Of a stretch of 64,000 nucleotides of DNA, positions 23,043 to 34,334 are shown piece by piece (within the stretch, counting starts at the first letter, position 1; every line of letters starts with the position of its first letter). A program made the translations under genes and the position numbers. The DNA lies in the NCBI RefSeq assembly GCF_011075055.1, contig NC_058152.1, forward strand, positions 5,270,001 through 5,334,000, read 5' to 3'. The notes beneath the pieces were generated by a model. It saw only the letters and a list, made by a program, of their open reading frames with translations, was not told the origin of the DNA and did no database searches. The DNA is from Mangifera indica (lineage: Eukaryota; Streptophyta; Magnoliopsida; Sapindales; Anacardiaceae).

Positions 23043-23921
23043 GGGTAATTAATTAAAATAAGCAAAATTTTAAGCGTTTATACGTTTTTAGGCCACCCTA
23101 AAAAGGTTTTACCAAAATAAGTAAACCGTATTTTTTTTACCCTTTTTACCCTTATGTTGAAAAACCCAGTAAAAATATTTTTTCTAAGAATGTGCGTCGG
23201 TTTATGGTGGTTACAATGGTGGCTAGAGATTTTACACTAAACCCTAAATATGTCGAATTATGTATATGGATGTTTTTGAATGTTTCGAACGCTTAAAATG
23301 ATGTAGTTTCAATGTTAATAGATGTCTGGAAGTGTAGTCGTTGAAAGACAAAAACGTGCAAATTTACAGTGTCACGCAAACTACGCAAATTTACAGTGTT
23401 ACGCAAACTGCGCAAATCACGCAAATACTGTTTACACCGCGCAAACCTGTACATATCGTGCAATCATTGTTTACATCGCGCAAAAGTAGATATTATAGTA
23501 TGTAAACAGTATTTTTTGCGCGATTTTGCAAGCAGTTTGCGTGATGTGAACAGTATTTGCGCGGTTTGCGTGACACTGTTCACAGTTTGTGCGATACTGT
23601 TCACTTTTTGCGCTTTTGTCTCTCAACGGCTACACTTCTGGGCATCCATTAACATCGAAACTACATCATTTTAAGCGTTCGAAACATTCAAAAACATCCA
23701 TATACATTCGACATATTTAGGGTTTCACTATAAAATCCCTAGCTACCATCGTAACGGCCGTAAACTGACGTATATTCTCAGAAAAAATATTTTTACTGGG
23801 TTTTCAACATAAGGGTAAAAAGGGTAAAAAAAATACGGTTTGCTTGTTTTGGTAAAACTTTTCTAGGGTGGCCTAAAAACGTATAAACGCTTAATTTTTT
23901 GCGTATTTTAATTAATTACCC
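23043..23921. mobile_element. 879-bp foldback element (near-complete palindrome)
   Basis: The left arm starts GGGTAATTAATTAAAATAAG and the right arm ends TATTTTAATTAATTACCC. The arms are inverted copies for roughly 300 bp or more, for example TTTATACGTTTTTAGGCCAC against GTGGCCTAAAAACGTATAAA, and CGAACGCTTAAAATGATGTA against ACATCATTTTAAGCGTTCGA. Flanking 9-mers are TTCTTTCTT (23034-23042) and TTCTTTCTC (23922-23930), a 9-bp duplication with one mismatch, suggesting Mutator-type insertion. The centre (23350-23600) is made of GCGCAAA and TTTGCGC motifs alternating with ACAGT and ACTGT. No transposase is encoded; the open stretch 23369-23674 is a by-product of this repeat. Confidence 0.85.
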
Positions 23922-24121
23922 TTCTTTCTCTGTCTACAATTATCTTTCACAAAATGGCTATAAAACCAACTAACTTAATTTTAAAATAACATAAGGACCC
24001 CTCTGGCAGCCTAGCTTACAAACAACGCGTCATATCATTAAGGCTACAGTAATTTAACACGTGCACTTGAATTCATTTTTGACTTGGCCCTGATCATCAC
24101 GATTTTTGTTTTAGGAATATA

Positions 24122-25414
24122 GGGCAAAGAGTATTTCCCACACTAGTTTTAATATAAAAATAAATATATATTTATAAAATTTTAAAAATTTATTTATCAT
24201 TCAATTTATGTTAAATTTTTTTATTAAAATTAAGATTAAAATCACTATTATATTAATAATATTAAAAAAATCATAATTTTATTTTATATTCCTTTAAGTT
24301 TTGAAAATTGACAATTTATATCCTATTTTCAAAATTTTCTCAGTTTTAAAAAGTAATTTTTAAAAATACCATATGGTTGACACACTCAATCAAATTGATT
24401 TCTCACCCAAGGTTTAATAAAATAGCAAACTCTCATATTTTAATTTTGAAAAATAAACCAAACACCCACTTATAAACTATTAAAATTAATGATTCTTGTT
24501 AGTTTAAAAGTAAATGACTGATTTACTCTTTGTTAGTGTAATAAAAAAGCTTTTAATTAAAAATACAAAATTACCCTTATATACAAATTTAAATTAAATG
24601 AACATGATTAATTATAATTTATAAAATTGAAAATTTCTGAATATCAATTAATGAAAATTTTTAATTGCCATATCTATTACAAACACATCTACCATTATAT
24701 TTGATTATTAGACTAAATCATTTATTCTTAATGCAAGAACAAGCTCTCTGACTCCAAATAGTTTATCTAATCTCCTTCACACATATCATCAATTTCTTAA
24801 AACATGGTCAGTCCCAAAATCATTTCCCCCCGCCCATCAGCACAAAACACTCAGAAGCCCTACTTCCCCACCCTATCTATTGGCCAATTTGGATAATCTT
24901 CCTTATCTTCTTTTTCTTTCTCTCTTTACCAATATCATCGATCTCTTCTTCATTATCATCATTATTAGCTTTTGATTTCTTTACAATACTGTCTTTGAAG
25001 ACATTATCCTTATTCTCTAAAACTTTATAGTTTTGTTGTTTAATAGATGCAAAAAAAAGGCCCAAGTGAGTCATGCGATAATGAACAACATTAGCACTTG
25101 GTTTAAGACTTGATATTCTCTCATTCCATTCAAGAGATTCAAGAGGAATTTAAAAATAGGAAAAACTTTTCATTTAATACATGAGTGATTTAATCCTTGA
25201 GTTGAAGAGTGGGTGATGCGTTTATCAAAATGGGAAAGGAAAAGTTATATATATATATATTAAAAGTTTTTTTCAGTAATTTTATTATTAGGTATTTACC
25301 TATAATAAAAATTATTAACTATAATAATTTATGAGTAGGAATTTATCTTTTTCAAAGTTAACGGCAGAAGTTTTTCATTTCACTAAACTTTGGGTGGGAA
25401 TAAGTGTTTTGGCC
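24122..25414. mobile_element. Composite of Mutator-family MITE pieces
   Basis: The left end GGGCAAAGAGTATTTCCCAC and right end GGGTGGGAATAAGTGTTTTGGCC (25392-25414) are family termini in inverted orientation. A further left terminus-like sequence, TTGATTTCTCACCCAAGGTT, occurs at about 24396. This suggests one copy inside or beside another. No shared 9-mer flanks the outer ends (AGGAATATA against AATGTTATA), so this is not a single clean insertion. Confidence 0.45.
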
Positions 25415-25930
25415 AATGTTATATAATATATGGGTAATGATACAGTCATGTTGAAAAGCGACCACGCTAATGAGCTGTTGATTTGGAAAAGTTACGCAGG
25501 GGACAGGCTGTGATGTGCCGGTGACCAAATTTTATATTGTCAAGAATGTTGCTGGTAGAATGAGACATCTCACTTAACCTCAGCCACCGACACATGTCCA
25601 ATCTCTATGGCATTACTGTATTTTTACAAACAAAATAACTAACCAGATTACTAAAATGACCCTATTTTGGACAGGTGTCACATCCTGATTCGGTGCATAG
25701 GTACTGCTTCTGTAGCTGATCCTTGAGGAAAGTTGAAAGAAAGTTTGAAAAGTGAACCCAATCATTCACAACACCGCTACTTTGCTAGCTCACCATGTTA
25801 TGTGCAAGCATGTATTGATCATGTATATGTACACATAAACGCAACATAAATAATGAATAAAGTATAACCAACTATTTGGAATATGTTAAGAATTAATATT
25901 TGATATTCAATAACCCCACTCTCCATTCTA
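25415..25930 (+). promoter_or_regulatory. Upstream region of the arabinogalactan-protein gene
   Basis: About 520 bp without coding content between the MITE composite and the AGP TATA box. I cannot assign individual factor sites. Confidence 0.4.
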
Positions 25931-25935
25931 GCTTT

Positions 25936-25945
25936 TTTATATATG
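25936..25945 (+). promoter_or_regulatory. TATA box of the AGP gene
   Basis: TTTATATATG lies about 115 bp before the ATG and is followed by a CT-rich leader (TCTCTCC, CTTCTTTCTTCCTC) typical of highly expressed plant genes. Transcription start is expected near 25970 (inferred). Confidence 0.65.
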
Positions 25946-26056
25946 ACCTCTCCTATTTTTAGCTCCCTCGCTCTCTAACCTTTCTCTCCTGCACAACCTA
26001 AATACTTCTCTTCTTTCTTCCTCTAATTCTTTCAATTCTTCTACAGCAAAACCAAG

Positions 26057-26503
26057 ATGAGTTCTGCAATGCTTAAAGCTCTCTTCTTTTTAAGCCTGTT
26101 GGCCACCTCATGCATGGCTCAAGCACCTGCACCCACACCAACACCAGTAAAACCTACACCAACACCAGCACCAGTGAGTCCACCGGCACCAACACCGGCT
26201 CCAGTGAGTCCACCGGCACCAACACCATCACCAACTCCAGCACCTGCACCTGCACCGGCAACTCCTTCACCCAGCCCAGCTCCAGTCCACGCTCCAACTC
26301 CATCACCAACCACCTCACCTGCCCCTACACCGAACGCCGTCTCTTTTCCTCCTGCTCCAACTCCCTCAGGCACTACTTCACCAGCCGCTGAGCCAAACCC
26401 GGCTGACATACCCAGCGGTAGCTTCGTCGACGGATGGGTCAACAGAGCCGCCATCTTCGGAACTGCTCTAGCTGGAACGTTCCTCGCCGCTGTTATTGCT
26501 TAG
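26057..26503 (+). CDS. Classical arabinogalactan protein (GPI-anchored AGP precursor)
   Basis: 148 residues in a single exon. Residues 1-21 (Met, then LKALFFLSLLATSCMA) form a secretion signal, with likely cleavage before QAP. Residues 22-118 are almost only Pro, Ala, Thr, Ser and Val, with many AP, TP and SP dipeptides and a repeated APTPAPVSPP unit near 34-53; in classical AGPs such prolines are hydroxylated and carry arabinogalactan chains. Residues 119-148 hold a small-residue SGS cleavage site and a hydrophobic tail (AAIFGTALAGTFLAAVIA), the signal for a GPI anchor at the plasma membrane. Only two lysines occur, so it is not of the Lys-rich subtype. Length is normal for the class. The ATG is the first in the mRNA after the TATA box and AAGATG gives good context. 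The gene looks intact. Open frames at 26110 (+) and 26119 (-) are shadows caused by the repetitive composition. Confidence 0.93.
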   Translation: MSSAMLKALFFLSLLATSCMAQAPAPTPTPVKPTPTPAPVSPPAPTPAPVSPPAPTPSPTPAPAPAPATPSPSPAPVHAPTPSPTTSPAPTPNAVSFPPAPTPSGTTSPAAEPNPADIPSGSFVDGWVNRAAIFGTALAGTFLAAVIA

Positions 26504-26781
26504 AAGATTTAATGGGATTTCTCTCACTGGGATCTCGGCTTTCAGATCGTGAGATCTGTTATTCTTCTTCGTTTGTTGAGTAGTGTTGTATTATTATTTT
26601 TTTAAATTTTTCTTTGATTCATTTTGCTGTGATTGTTGTCGATGATCATGATTAATTTTATATTATTATTACTGGGTTTGACTGGATTATTAATTTTAAT
26701 GGGTCGGGCTATTCCTGTAAAACATCTGATGGGGAAAGAACATTTCTAGAGGCGGGGCTGGTGTACATGTAATGATAGTGG

Positions 26782-26787
26782 AATAAA
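26782..26787 (+). terminator. Probable polyadenylation signal of the AGP gene
   Basis: AATAAA about 280 bp after the stop codon, preceded by GT-rich sequence (GGCTGGTGTACATG) that fits a plant far-upstream element. Confidence 0.5.
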
Positions 26788-26799
26788 ACATTATGTTAT

Positions 26800-28273
26800 T
26801 CTTTTATTTGATTTTTCATCTTTTTCAGTTCCAGCAAATAATAATAATAACTATTTGATGCTAGTTCTGGTCAGTAAGGTATTTTATACAGAGTCTTTTT
26901 TTAAAATAAGTTAAGAATCTAATAAGAACTAGACCCATCAATTACAAATGAGTGAAAGAGTAAATTAACAATGATTTAAAAAAAAAACAAAAACAAAAAC
27001 AAAGGAGTTTTTACATGCTTCAGCATGATGATTAAAATATTTATACCAACGATGGTCACATTAATCTGAGTAGAGTATAAAAGTAATACAAAAAATTATA
27101 TATTGTCCATTGTGTTATTTCTGTTTTCTCTCTTCACCCTCTTTCCTTTTTCCTTCCTCTTTATATACAAATTTTTTTAAGGGAAATGTACACTTAAAAC
27201 TCTTTTAATTTAGGGTCTTGTCTCATTATTTGAATTTAAATTGGAGAGAGTTATGTCCATATAAATGATATATTTGTTTATGGTAAAGTTAACATTTTAC
27301 TAGATGATCATTATATAGATATTGTGTTATAGAATTTAAATGAGTTTATCATTTTATAATTGAAAGAGAACTATTTCCCTCCCAAATCTAGACCTTTTTG
27401 TCATAGTGTATTGCAAACGAACAAAATTGTACATTGGTTGAGCACCATTGAGGGGATTAATTTGAGGTTTAGGAGTAGTAACTTGTTTGGACTTCAACAT
27501 CTTAATTTTGAAGATAAATTAACTTTGTAAGAGAGATTTTGGACCGTTATCTGAACTATCAGAAGATTGGTTGTTTGGTTCTTTTCGATGCCGCTTTTCA
27601 TGAACCATTGTTACAATTGAGAGAGTGTGAGTTGTGTTTGTGCTCCTCCTTCTAGCACCAAAATATTGATGCAATTCTTTTTATTAATTGATGTATGTAA
27701 TTTATAGTTTTGTGTAAGATAAGTTATGGTAGCAGTGAATTGAATATTAGAAAACTCAGGTAAATCTACTATGCAAGAGTGAGAGAATGAATTGAATTAG
27801 GTAAAAAAAAAATTAGACAAAAAAGTTTTTATATGGTTCAACTTGATGATTAGAATACTTACGTTTGCTATGTTCTAAGTAGTTTGAGCATATTTCAAGA
27901 GTAATATAAAATTTTATGTGTTATATGTTGTGTTCAGATTGTTTTCTTCTTTTCTCTTTCTCTTATTTTTCATGTCTCCCTATTTACAATTTTTTCTATG
28001 GAAAAACATATTTAAATACCAAAACCCAAAATTCAATTAATATGTTTATCAAAATGTGCCTTCACTTCACAAAGATATTCAATAAACACAAATTGAAGTT
28101 GCCTAGTAGTTTACGTATAATTTTGTCTTTTTGATTGATGTTCCACTTTGTGAGGAGCTTAAATAGGCCTAGAAATTAGAAGAAATCTTTGACTGAGTGG
28201 TACCTAAAATACTATAAAAAAAAATTGATCAAATTAGTAAGAATTTTGTTTAACTTGTTAAAGCATTCGGGTT
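26800..28273. other. AT-rich intergenic stretch
   Basis: No gene was recognised. A short stretch near 27370 (GAACTATTTCCCTCCCAAATC) resembles a Mutator-MITE terminus but has no partner. AGTTTTTACATGCTTCAGCATGATGATT at 27005 and AGTTTTTATATGGTTCAACTTGATGATT at 27823 are diverged copies of one repeat. Confidence 0.4.
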
Positions 28274-29674
28274 ATTGTAAACAAGGTTTTCAGAATTAGA
28301 TCAAGATATAAATCATTTTGAGTACTAGTTCTGATTAGACTGGTTAGACTATTTGGACTGACCGATTCAATTGGAATTCCAATTTTATAGAAAACCCTTA
28401 AAAAATTATGTCTAATTACATGTGCTTTACATATTAAATTTTATGTTATGCATACTTTTCACAATTAACAAAATATGTGCATTATTGAAACATAAATATA
28501 ATAAGTAATAACCATTAACTTTGCATTAAAACAAAACATATACATTAAACAAATCCAATTTAACAAACATATGTATTATTGAACACCCAAACAAAACACA
28601 AATATAATATATACATTAAATAAAATATAACACCAGATAACCAACATAACCATTATTGAACAAATAATATTCAATTCAACATTTAACAAAACAGATAAAA
28701 AACATAATTCGTCTAATATAAAGTTTAATAAATAAGTAATTGGTCATTCTTTATCATCACTAATGGTAAAAGATCTTGTCATCTCTTCTATTGCACCCTC
28801 TATCATTTGTTCATCTTTTACTTCATCCTCTTCAATAGCATTATCAATAAAATTTATAGTTGAACATTTTATTTTCTTTCAGCCTAAAAATAAATTATTT
28901 ATGCGAGTGTGTAAATATTTATGTAAGTGCAAAAAATGTTTTTACTTGAGAAATTATGTGACAAATCATAATTCATTGGATTATTATTGATTGAAATAGA
29001 TCTCTTCATAAAACATTTGATCCAATTCATCTGCATTAAGGTCACCAAACTCTTCCTTTCCTTGTGCACAATCCAGAAGTCAGTTTTATTGATACTTTTA
29101 TAATAAGTTGGATTAAAATTTGATTTTTTGTAATATAACCTAAATAGCCAAAATGATAGGAAGTAAAAAACTAAAAGATTAAAGAGTAATATTAAAAAAT
29201 GTAATGATGTATAATTGACAATTGTGTTATCTATTTTGTAACTGTAAGTTATAATAAATAAAAACAAGATAATTTACATGTTAATGCTCCAATCTATTTC
29301 TCTTCTTAGTATGTATGCATTCAAAAACACTTCAATTACACTAACAGACTAAAGATGTTAAAGTTTGATTAAGAATTTTAATTACAAATTTCTATAAATT
29401 GAGAGTATTGTAGTCATATGTTCTCCATTATTCATTTGATACAAAATAACATGTAAATAATTTTGTTATGGAATTTCATAAATTAGAAAAAGAATTGAGA
29501 CATAAAAAATATATAAATTAAATTCATACCAGGTCATATGGTTTTGCATGTTTTAATAGCAAACTAACATGAGAAACTTCTCTCATAATCGCAAAACAAT
29601 ATACTCTCTTCCACTAACTTCATCCAACTAACATTAAATATACATGTTTTACTTTCAATAATATCTAGGAAACC

Positions 29675-32085
29675 CTACGATACCTTTGGTTTTGCACATA
29701 AATATTCACGATCATATTGAAAGGCAAGATTCAAGTAATACATAGCTGCATGAATGCCTCGACGCAATGTCTTATCCCACCTTAATTTGATTATTTGAGT
29801 ATAAAGCTTGTAAAATTTTTTTTTATTCTTGAACAACTTTTTTATCCTTAACCTAACTTTATACATTCCATCCTAGACATATCCTAATGAAGATCTCTTA
29901 TTTGAGTTCACAATATGAAACAAACGCGTTCATGGACCCATAACTTTTACAATTATACCATTTCATTTTAAAAATCATTATTCAAAATTATGGTCACAAC
30001 TTGTTTGCCCTAACTACACTTCGCATATCTAGAATCAATAAAAAAACTATCAATGACCATCGTTTGCAAGTAATGCTTATGTTCAAAAAGGCTTTGCAAT
30101 GCAATGAAAGTTGTAGCAAATCGATTTGCACTAGGCCATATAATTTCTTTCCATCATTCTCTCTTCCTCATCCAAGCTATCAATAATGTATGATTATAAA
30201 TAAACTTTGTCACAAATGTTGCACATTTAAAAATTTTGAATATGTGATCCATTTCACCAATTTATTTCAAAATCAAATTAATACAATGTGTTGCATAAGG
30301 TGACCAAGTAATATTTTGATATTTTTCAGATAACAATCTTCCAACTGCTTTATAATTAACTCAATTATCAGTCACAAAATGGACAATGCTTTTAGGTCCA
30401 ACCTAGGGGTGGATACGAGCCGAGCCCGAACACTGTTTAGCTCGTTTTCGGCTCGTTTTTAATCAGCTCGGTTTTTGACTCACTTTGGGCTCACCGAGCT
30501 CGTCAAAACTTATGTTCGTGTTCAGCTCACTTTATAATTTAAGTGTTCGTGCTCGGCTCGCACCTAACTCGGGCTTGTCTCTAAATCTGGCAAGCCTAAC
30601 CTGTTTTCCAGGGCATATCAGGATGTAAATTACTCTAGTTTGATAAATAATTAAACAGAGTAACAGAGAAGAAAGGTGGAAAACCTTGTCGGCGGTTGAA
30701 CAGCAGAGAAGAAAGGTGGAATGGAAAACCTTGTCGGCGTATTTTAGTTTCGATTAATATTTTCGGCAGAAAAGAATGAAGAACGACAGAGAAGAATGAA
30801 AAACAGTAGAAAAAATATTAGGTTGCTGCAAAATACAAAGTCAACGCAGAAGATGCCAGCAAAGCAAAGCAAACTTTTTTATATAGTTGCTGCAAAATAC
30901 AAAGTCAATGCAGAAGAAGTCATATATAATACTGCCAGGCTACAACCAACATATTAATAACGAGCTCAACTCGGCTTGCCGAGCCAGCCGAGCCGAACAT
31001 TCCTCTGTTTGGGTTCGGGCTCACGTTTGTTTCTTGATTTTTGCTTCGGCTCGTGTTCGTATTCGCGTTCGCTTATAACAGGTTTGTTTCGGACTCGTTC
31101 AAGCTAAGCTCGTTTCGAGCCCGAAAAAGCTCGCCTCGAATCCAACCCTAGTCCAACCCATAATACTATTTCCTTAAACAACCCAAATAATGTGTCCACC
31201 CCCTTTACAACATTAGATGCATCCACTGGTTTTATAAAACAATCCTTTTTGGGCAATACACTAGAAAATTTATCAATGACTTATTAGAAATGTCTGTCTA
31301 ACTATCAGTCACAAGTATACAGTCAACATCTTCCCAATTTTTTATGTAACTATCAATAGGTAATTAAACTTCATTCTTTGAATTATTTAACAAATTCACT
31401 CATGCTTCATAATATGTCGACAGCTTATATCCAAACCCAATTGGAGTTATGATATCTAAGAAATAAATAGAAGTTAATGCATTAAGAGAGATGCAAACAT
31501 CATATAAGAATCTCATAATAGCCATGTCGACTCTCCATTTGGCTTTTTTTTCAGCCTAAACACTCCTTATTGAAGGTTGAGACTCATTGGCAGTTTTTGA
31601 AGCAAAAAAAAAAAAAATCATCAACCCCCATCATTCATTTTTTTTTAATCATTTATAAGTCTTTTTTGTTTTTAGAAGACCCAGTATCAATATTACCTTC
31701 ATTAATGTTCATAGGAGGAGACAACCTTTTAAATTCTTCAACTGCAACATCACCCTCAAATAAAGGTACACTAGTACTGAAAAGAGTTTCATGCCAACTA
31801 AATTCTTGTCTTTCTTTATTTTTCATCGCAATATCACCTAATGCATTCACCATTTGATATCTAACATCATGAGACACTTTAGTGCATGGACTAACATCCC
31901 TTCTTTTTCTTGGCCAAATATTGTTTCATTCTATATATATAATCTCTTTTAGTTGTCTTACCACAATATAAATAATTTAACATGTTCCTTCCATTCTCAC
32001 CTACACTATCAGAAACATGTGTCCAAGCAATATCACCTTTTACTTGAAATGGTGTTAAAGAAATCCTGGATCTAGATGATGACAT
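29675..32085 (-). pseudogene. hAT transposase pseudogene (BED - DUF659 - dimerisation domain)
   Basis: Reading leftward from the ATG at 32085, the first 64 residues match a BED-type zinc finger (DIAWTHVSD, NYLYCGKTT, IYRMKQYLA). The expected first cysteine and a ligand histidine are replaced (NYLYC, KQYL). A linker follows at 31877-31653. DUF659-type text VGPKSIVHFVTDN and WSPYATHCINLILK lies at about 30395-30260, left of the nested MITE. The hAT dimerisation region is at 29866-29675 (RWDKTLRRGIHAAMYYLN, FQYD). Stops and frame changes separate these parts, and a 747-bp element interrupts the middle. The enzyme would bind element ends and cut DNA in the nucleus; this copy cannot be made. Confidence 0.85.
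30404..31150. mobile_element. hAT-type MITE nested in the hAT element
   Basis: It begins TAGGGGTGGATACGAGCCGA and ends in the inverted form, CTCGAATCCAACCCTA. An exact 8-bp duplication GTCCAACC flanks it (30396-30403 and 31151-31158). The terminal 150-200 bp are runs of GCTCG/CGAGC (GAGCCGAGCCCGAACAC at left, GTTTCGAGCCCGAAAAAGC at right). The interior has two short direct repeats: AGAGAAGAAAGGTGGAA at about 30667 and 30705, and TTGCTGCAAAATACAAAGTC at about 30824 and 30887. No coding capacity. The open frame at 30887-31078 simply reads through GCTCG repeats. Confidence 0.92.
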
Positions 32086-32156
32086 ACTTCCACTTTATTT
32101 ATTTGTTGCATATAAAAATAAGAATAAAATCAGAATACCAATTAAAGTTAACAAAT

Positions 32157-32160
<4 letters not shown>

Positions 32161-32213
<53 letters not shown>
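32161..32213. repeat. (AT)26 microsatellite
   Basis: An uninterrupted AT dinucleotide run inside the hAT element. The flanks carry a short duplication: ATCAGAATACCA before and after the run. Confidence 0.95.
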
Positions 32214-32215
<2 letters not shown>

Positions 32216-33655
32216 CAGAATACCATAATATTGATAACAAATCAATATTATAATGTTATTTATATTCAAATCAGAACATAAAGTTAACAAAATTATGGTT
32301 TTTCTCTACATCTTGATTATGCCTTTAGTGCATAGACCACTAGAATGCATATTGTAATTATTATATCATATAACATTATAATATTAATGACTATTATTGT
32401 TGAATCATATTATGCATAATTAATAAGGAAGATCGAATCGTATGGAGACATAATCGTATAATTATTAATGACTATCATATGTAGATAATTCATGCAATAA
32501 TTGAAAATTATATAATGATTATCATATAATGTATAATTAACAGGAAAGATTGAATTGTATAGAGACATAATTATATAATGACTATCATAGGTTCATAATT
32601 CATAAAATATTTGACATGGATGTATGCATTAATTAAAATTATTTATTGTATTTTTTATGATAATCAATGAATGATAATCATGTAGAATTATAATCATGCA
32701 AAAAAATTTTAATTAACCATGATTCGGAGAATTATAATAAAATATAATTATAATCATGTAGAATTTAATTTCCTATACTATTCATCATTAATAAAATCTC
32801 TAGAATTCAATGCACATGAAGAATGGACAAAACACATTAAATTTACATAAGCAGAATAAGGTTAAATGCAATTACAAAGTACAAAGTCACAAATAAAAAC
32901 ATAGTTAAATAGTATTTGGATATGTGTTTGAGAACATAATAATGTGTTTGAGCAGTGGCATCGACAATGCAAAAACATATCATCAAGCATCATTACATTC
33001 AACTTACTACAGAAACATATCATTAATGATGATCACATTCAACTTACTCTAAAAACGTATCATCATTGACATTAAACTTACTACACAAAAGTATCATCAT
33101 CATTGCATTAAACTGACTACAAAAACGTATCGTCATGGTATAACATTCAATTTACTACAGAAACATCGGAAGTCAACATTCAACTTACTATAGAAATGTT
33201 GGAAGTCAATAACAATGTTGACAATGTAGAAGGATTAGATCAATGGTGTCCACGACCATGCAAAAATGGTTGAAAGAACAGTGTGGGTGGACACCCAAGA
33301 CTAGAACAATGGCAATGATGACAATGCAAGATTGAAGCAATGGCGTTGGGCAACACAGGTCTGGATTAGAGCAATGTCGACAATGCTTGAAACAAATTCG
33401 ATTGAATATTGTGTACACATAAAACATTGTACACTGTGTAGTGTTTAATAAAAAAAATATATCAAGTTATATATTACTGGTTTGGTCTGGAATTTTTAAT
33501 CGAATTTGGACTGTGAACTAGCAATGAAGCGCCGATCTAGTTGTGGTCCGGTATGAAAAAGTAAAGAAAACTATTTTTTCTAATTATAAAATCACTATAG
33601 TAGCTGGTTCATGGTCCGTCCGGTCTAGTCCAACTTTTCAAACCATGATTGTAAA

Positions 33656-34329
33656 GAGGATGACAAAGAGGAGAAGATGAATTTAGAACTTTTATTAATT
33701 ATTCATTTTTAATGTTAGCATTCTACTAGATATATATACACAAACTATATATATGCAACACAAGCCTTTAGTCACTTTAACTTTCACAATGCATAATAAT
33801 CTAATAATCTCATGGCATAGTTGGATTGTTACACAAGCTAATTGCGGAGTTTCATGTGCATCATTTAAACACAATTGTCATAAACATGTACTCTTTTATT
33901 ATAAACAATCAATAATACAAAATTAAACTCATGAGTGTTTTGAAACAATTGCAATTGATTAAGCTATGTTAAACTGAGCTAAAATGAAACTATACAATTC
34001 TTCATTTAATCTCACGAGTAGTTTTGATGTACACCTTTACAACTAGACTAAACTATAGCTATTTTTTCAATGTACCATAAGAAAAATTAAAACAGTTTTA
34101 AATCCATTAAAATAATTTAATGTCATATACATCATTGTATAATTTGGTTGGTTTAGTAGAATCTAATTTTGTTCATTATAATTTAATTTATTTATCATTT
34201 AAATTAGTATAATCTAATAAATAATTGTAATTTTAATTTGTAAAATTAATTTATTTAACCTTAGTTATAGTGAACCTTATTAATATATATCTCATTAAAG
34301 TCCATAGTTATTGTTTCAGTTGAAAGTCA
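33656..34329. other. AT-rich intergenic stretch
   Basis: No gene or defined element was recognised between the hAT element and the TRIM. Confidence 0.4.
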
Positions 34330-34334
34330 TACTT

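Larger units (their letters stand above)
28282..33647 (-). mobile_element. Complete hAT DNA transposon with decayed transposase
   Basis: The ends are CAAGGTTTTCAGA at the left and, reverse-complemented, CATGGTTTGAAAAG at the right; plant hAT elements typically start CAAGGTTTNAAAA. An exact 8-bp target duplication ATTGTAAA flanks it (28274-28281 and 33648-33655), the diagnostic hAT length. Inside, on the minus strand, are pieces of a BED/DUF659/hAT-dimerisation transposase. Subterminal sequence near the right end is rich in CCGGTC-like motifs (GGTCCGTCCGGTCTAG). A 747-bp hAT MITE is inserted inside, so about 4.6 kb is original. Confidence 0.92.

Noticed and set aside
23369..23674. Open frame of 101 codons in the palindrome
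   Set aside because: It reads through the GCGCAAA/TTTGCGC repeats; no protein features.
24122..25414. Single 1.3-kb MITE with family ends
   Set aside because: The outer flanks share no 9-mer and a third terminus lies inside, so a composite is more likely.
26110..26454. Two further open frames over the AGP gene, one on each strand
   Set aside because: Caused by the CCA/CCT/GCA-rich repeat composition; their proteins are Thr/Ser or Gly/Val/Ala runs without domains.
30887..31078. Open frame rich in Arg and Ala near GCTCG repeats
   Set aside because: Non-coding arm of the hAT MITE.
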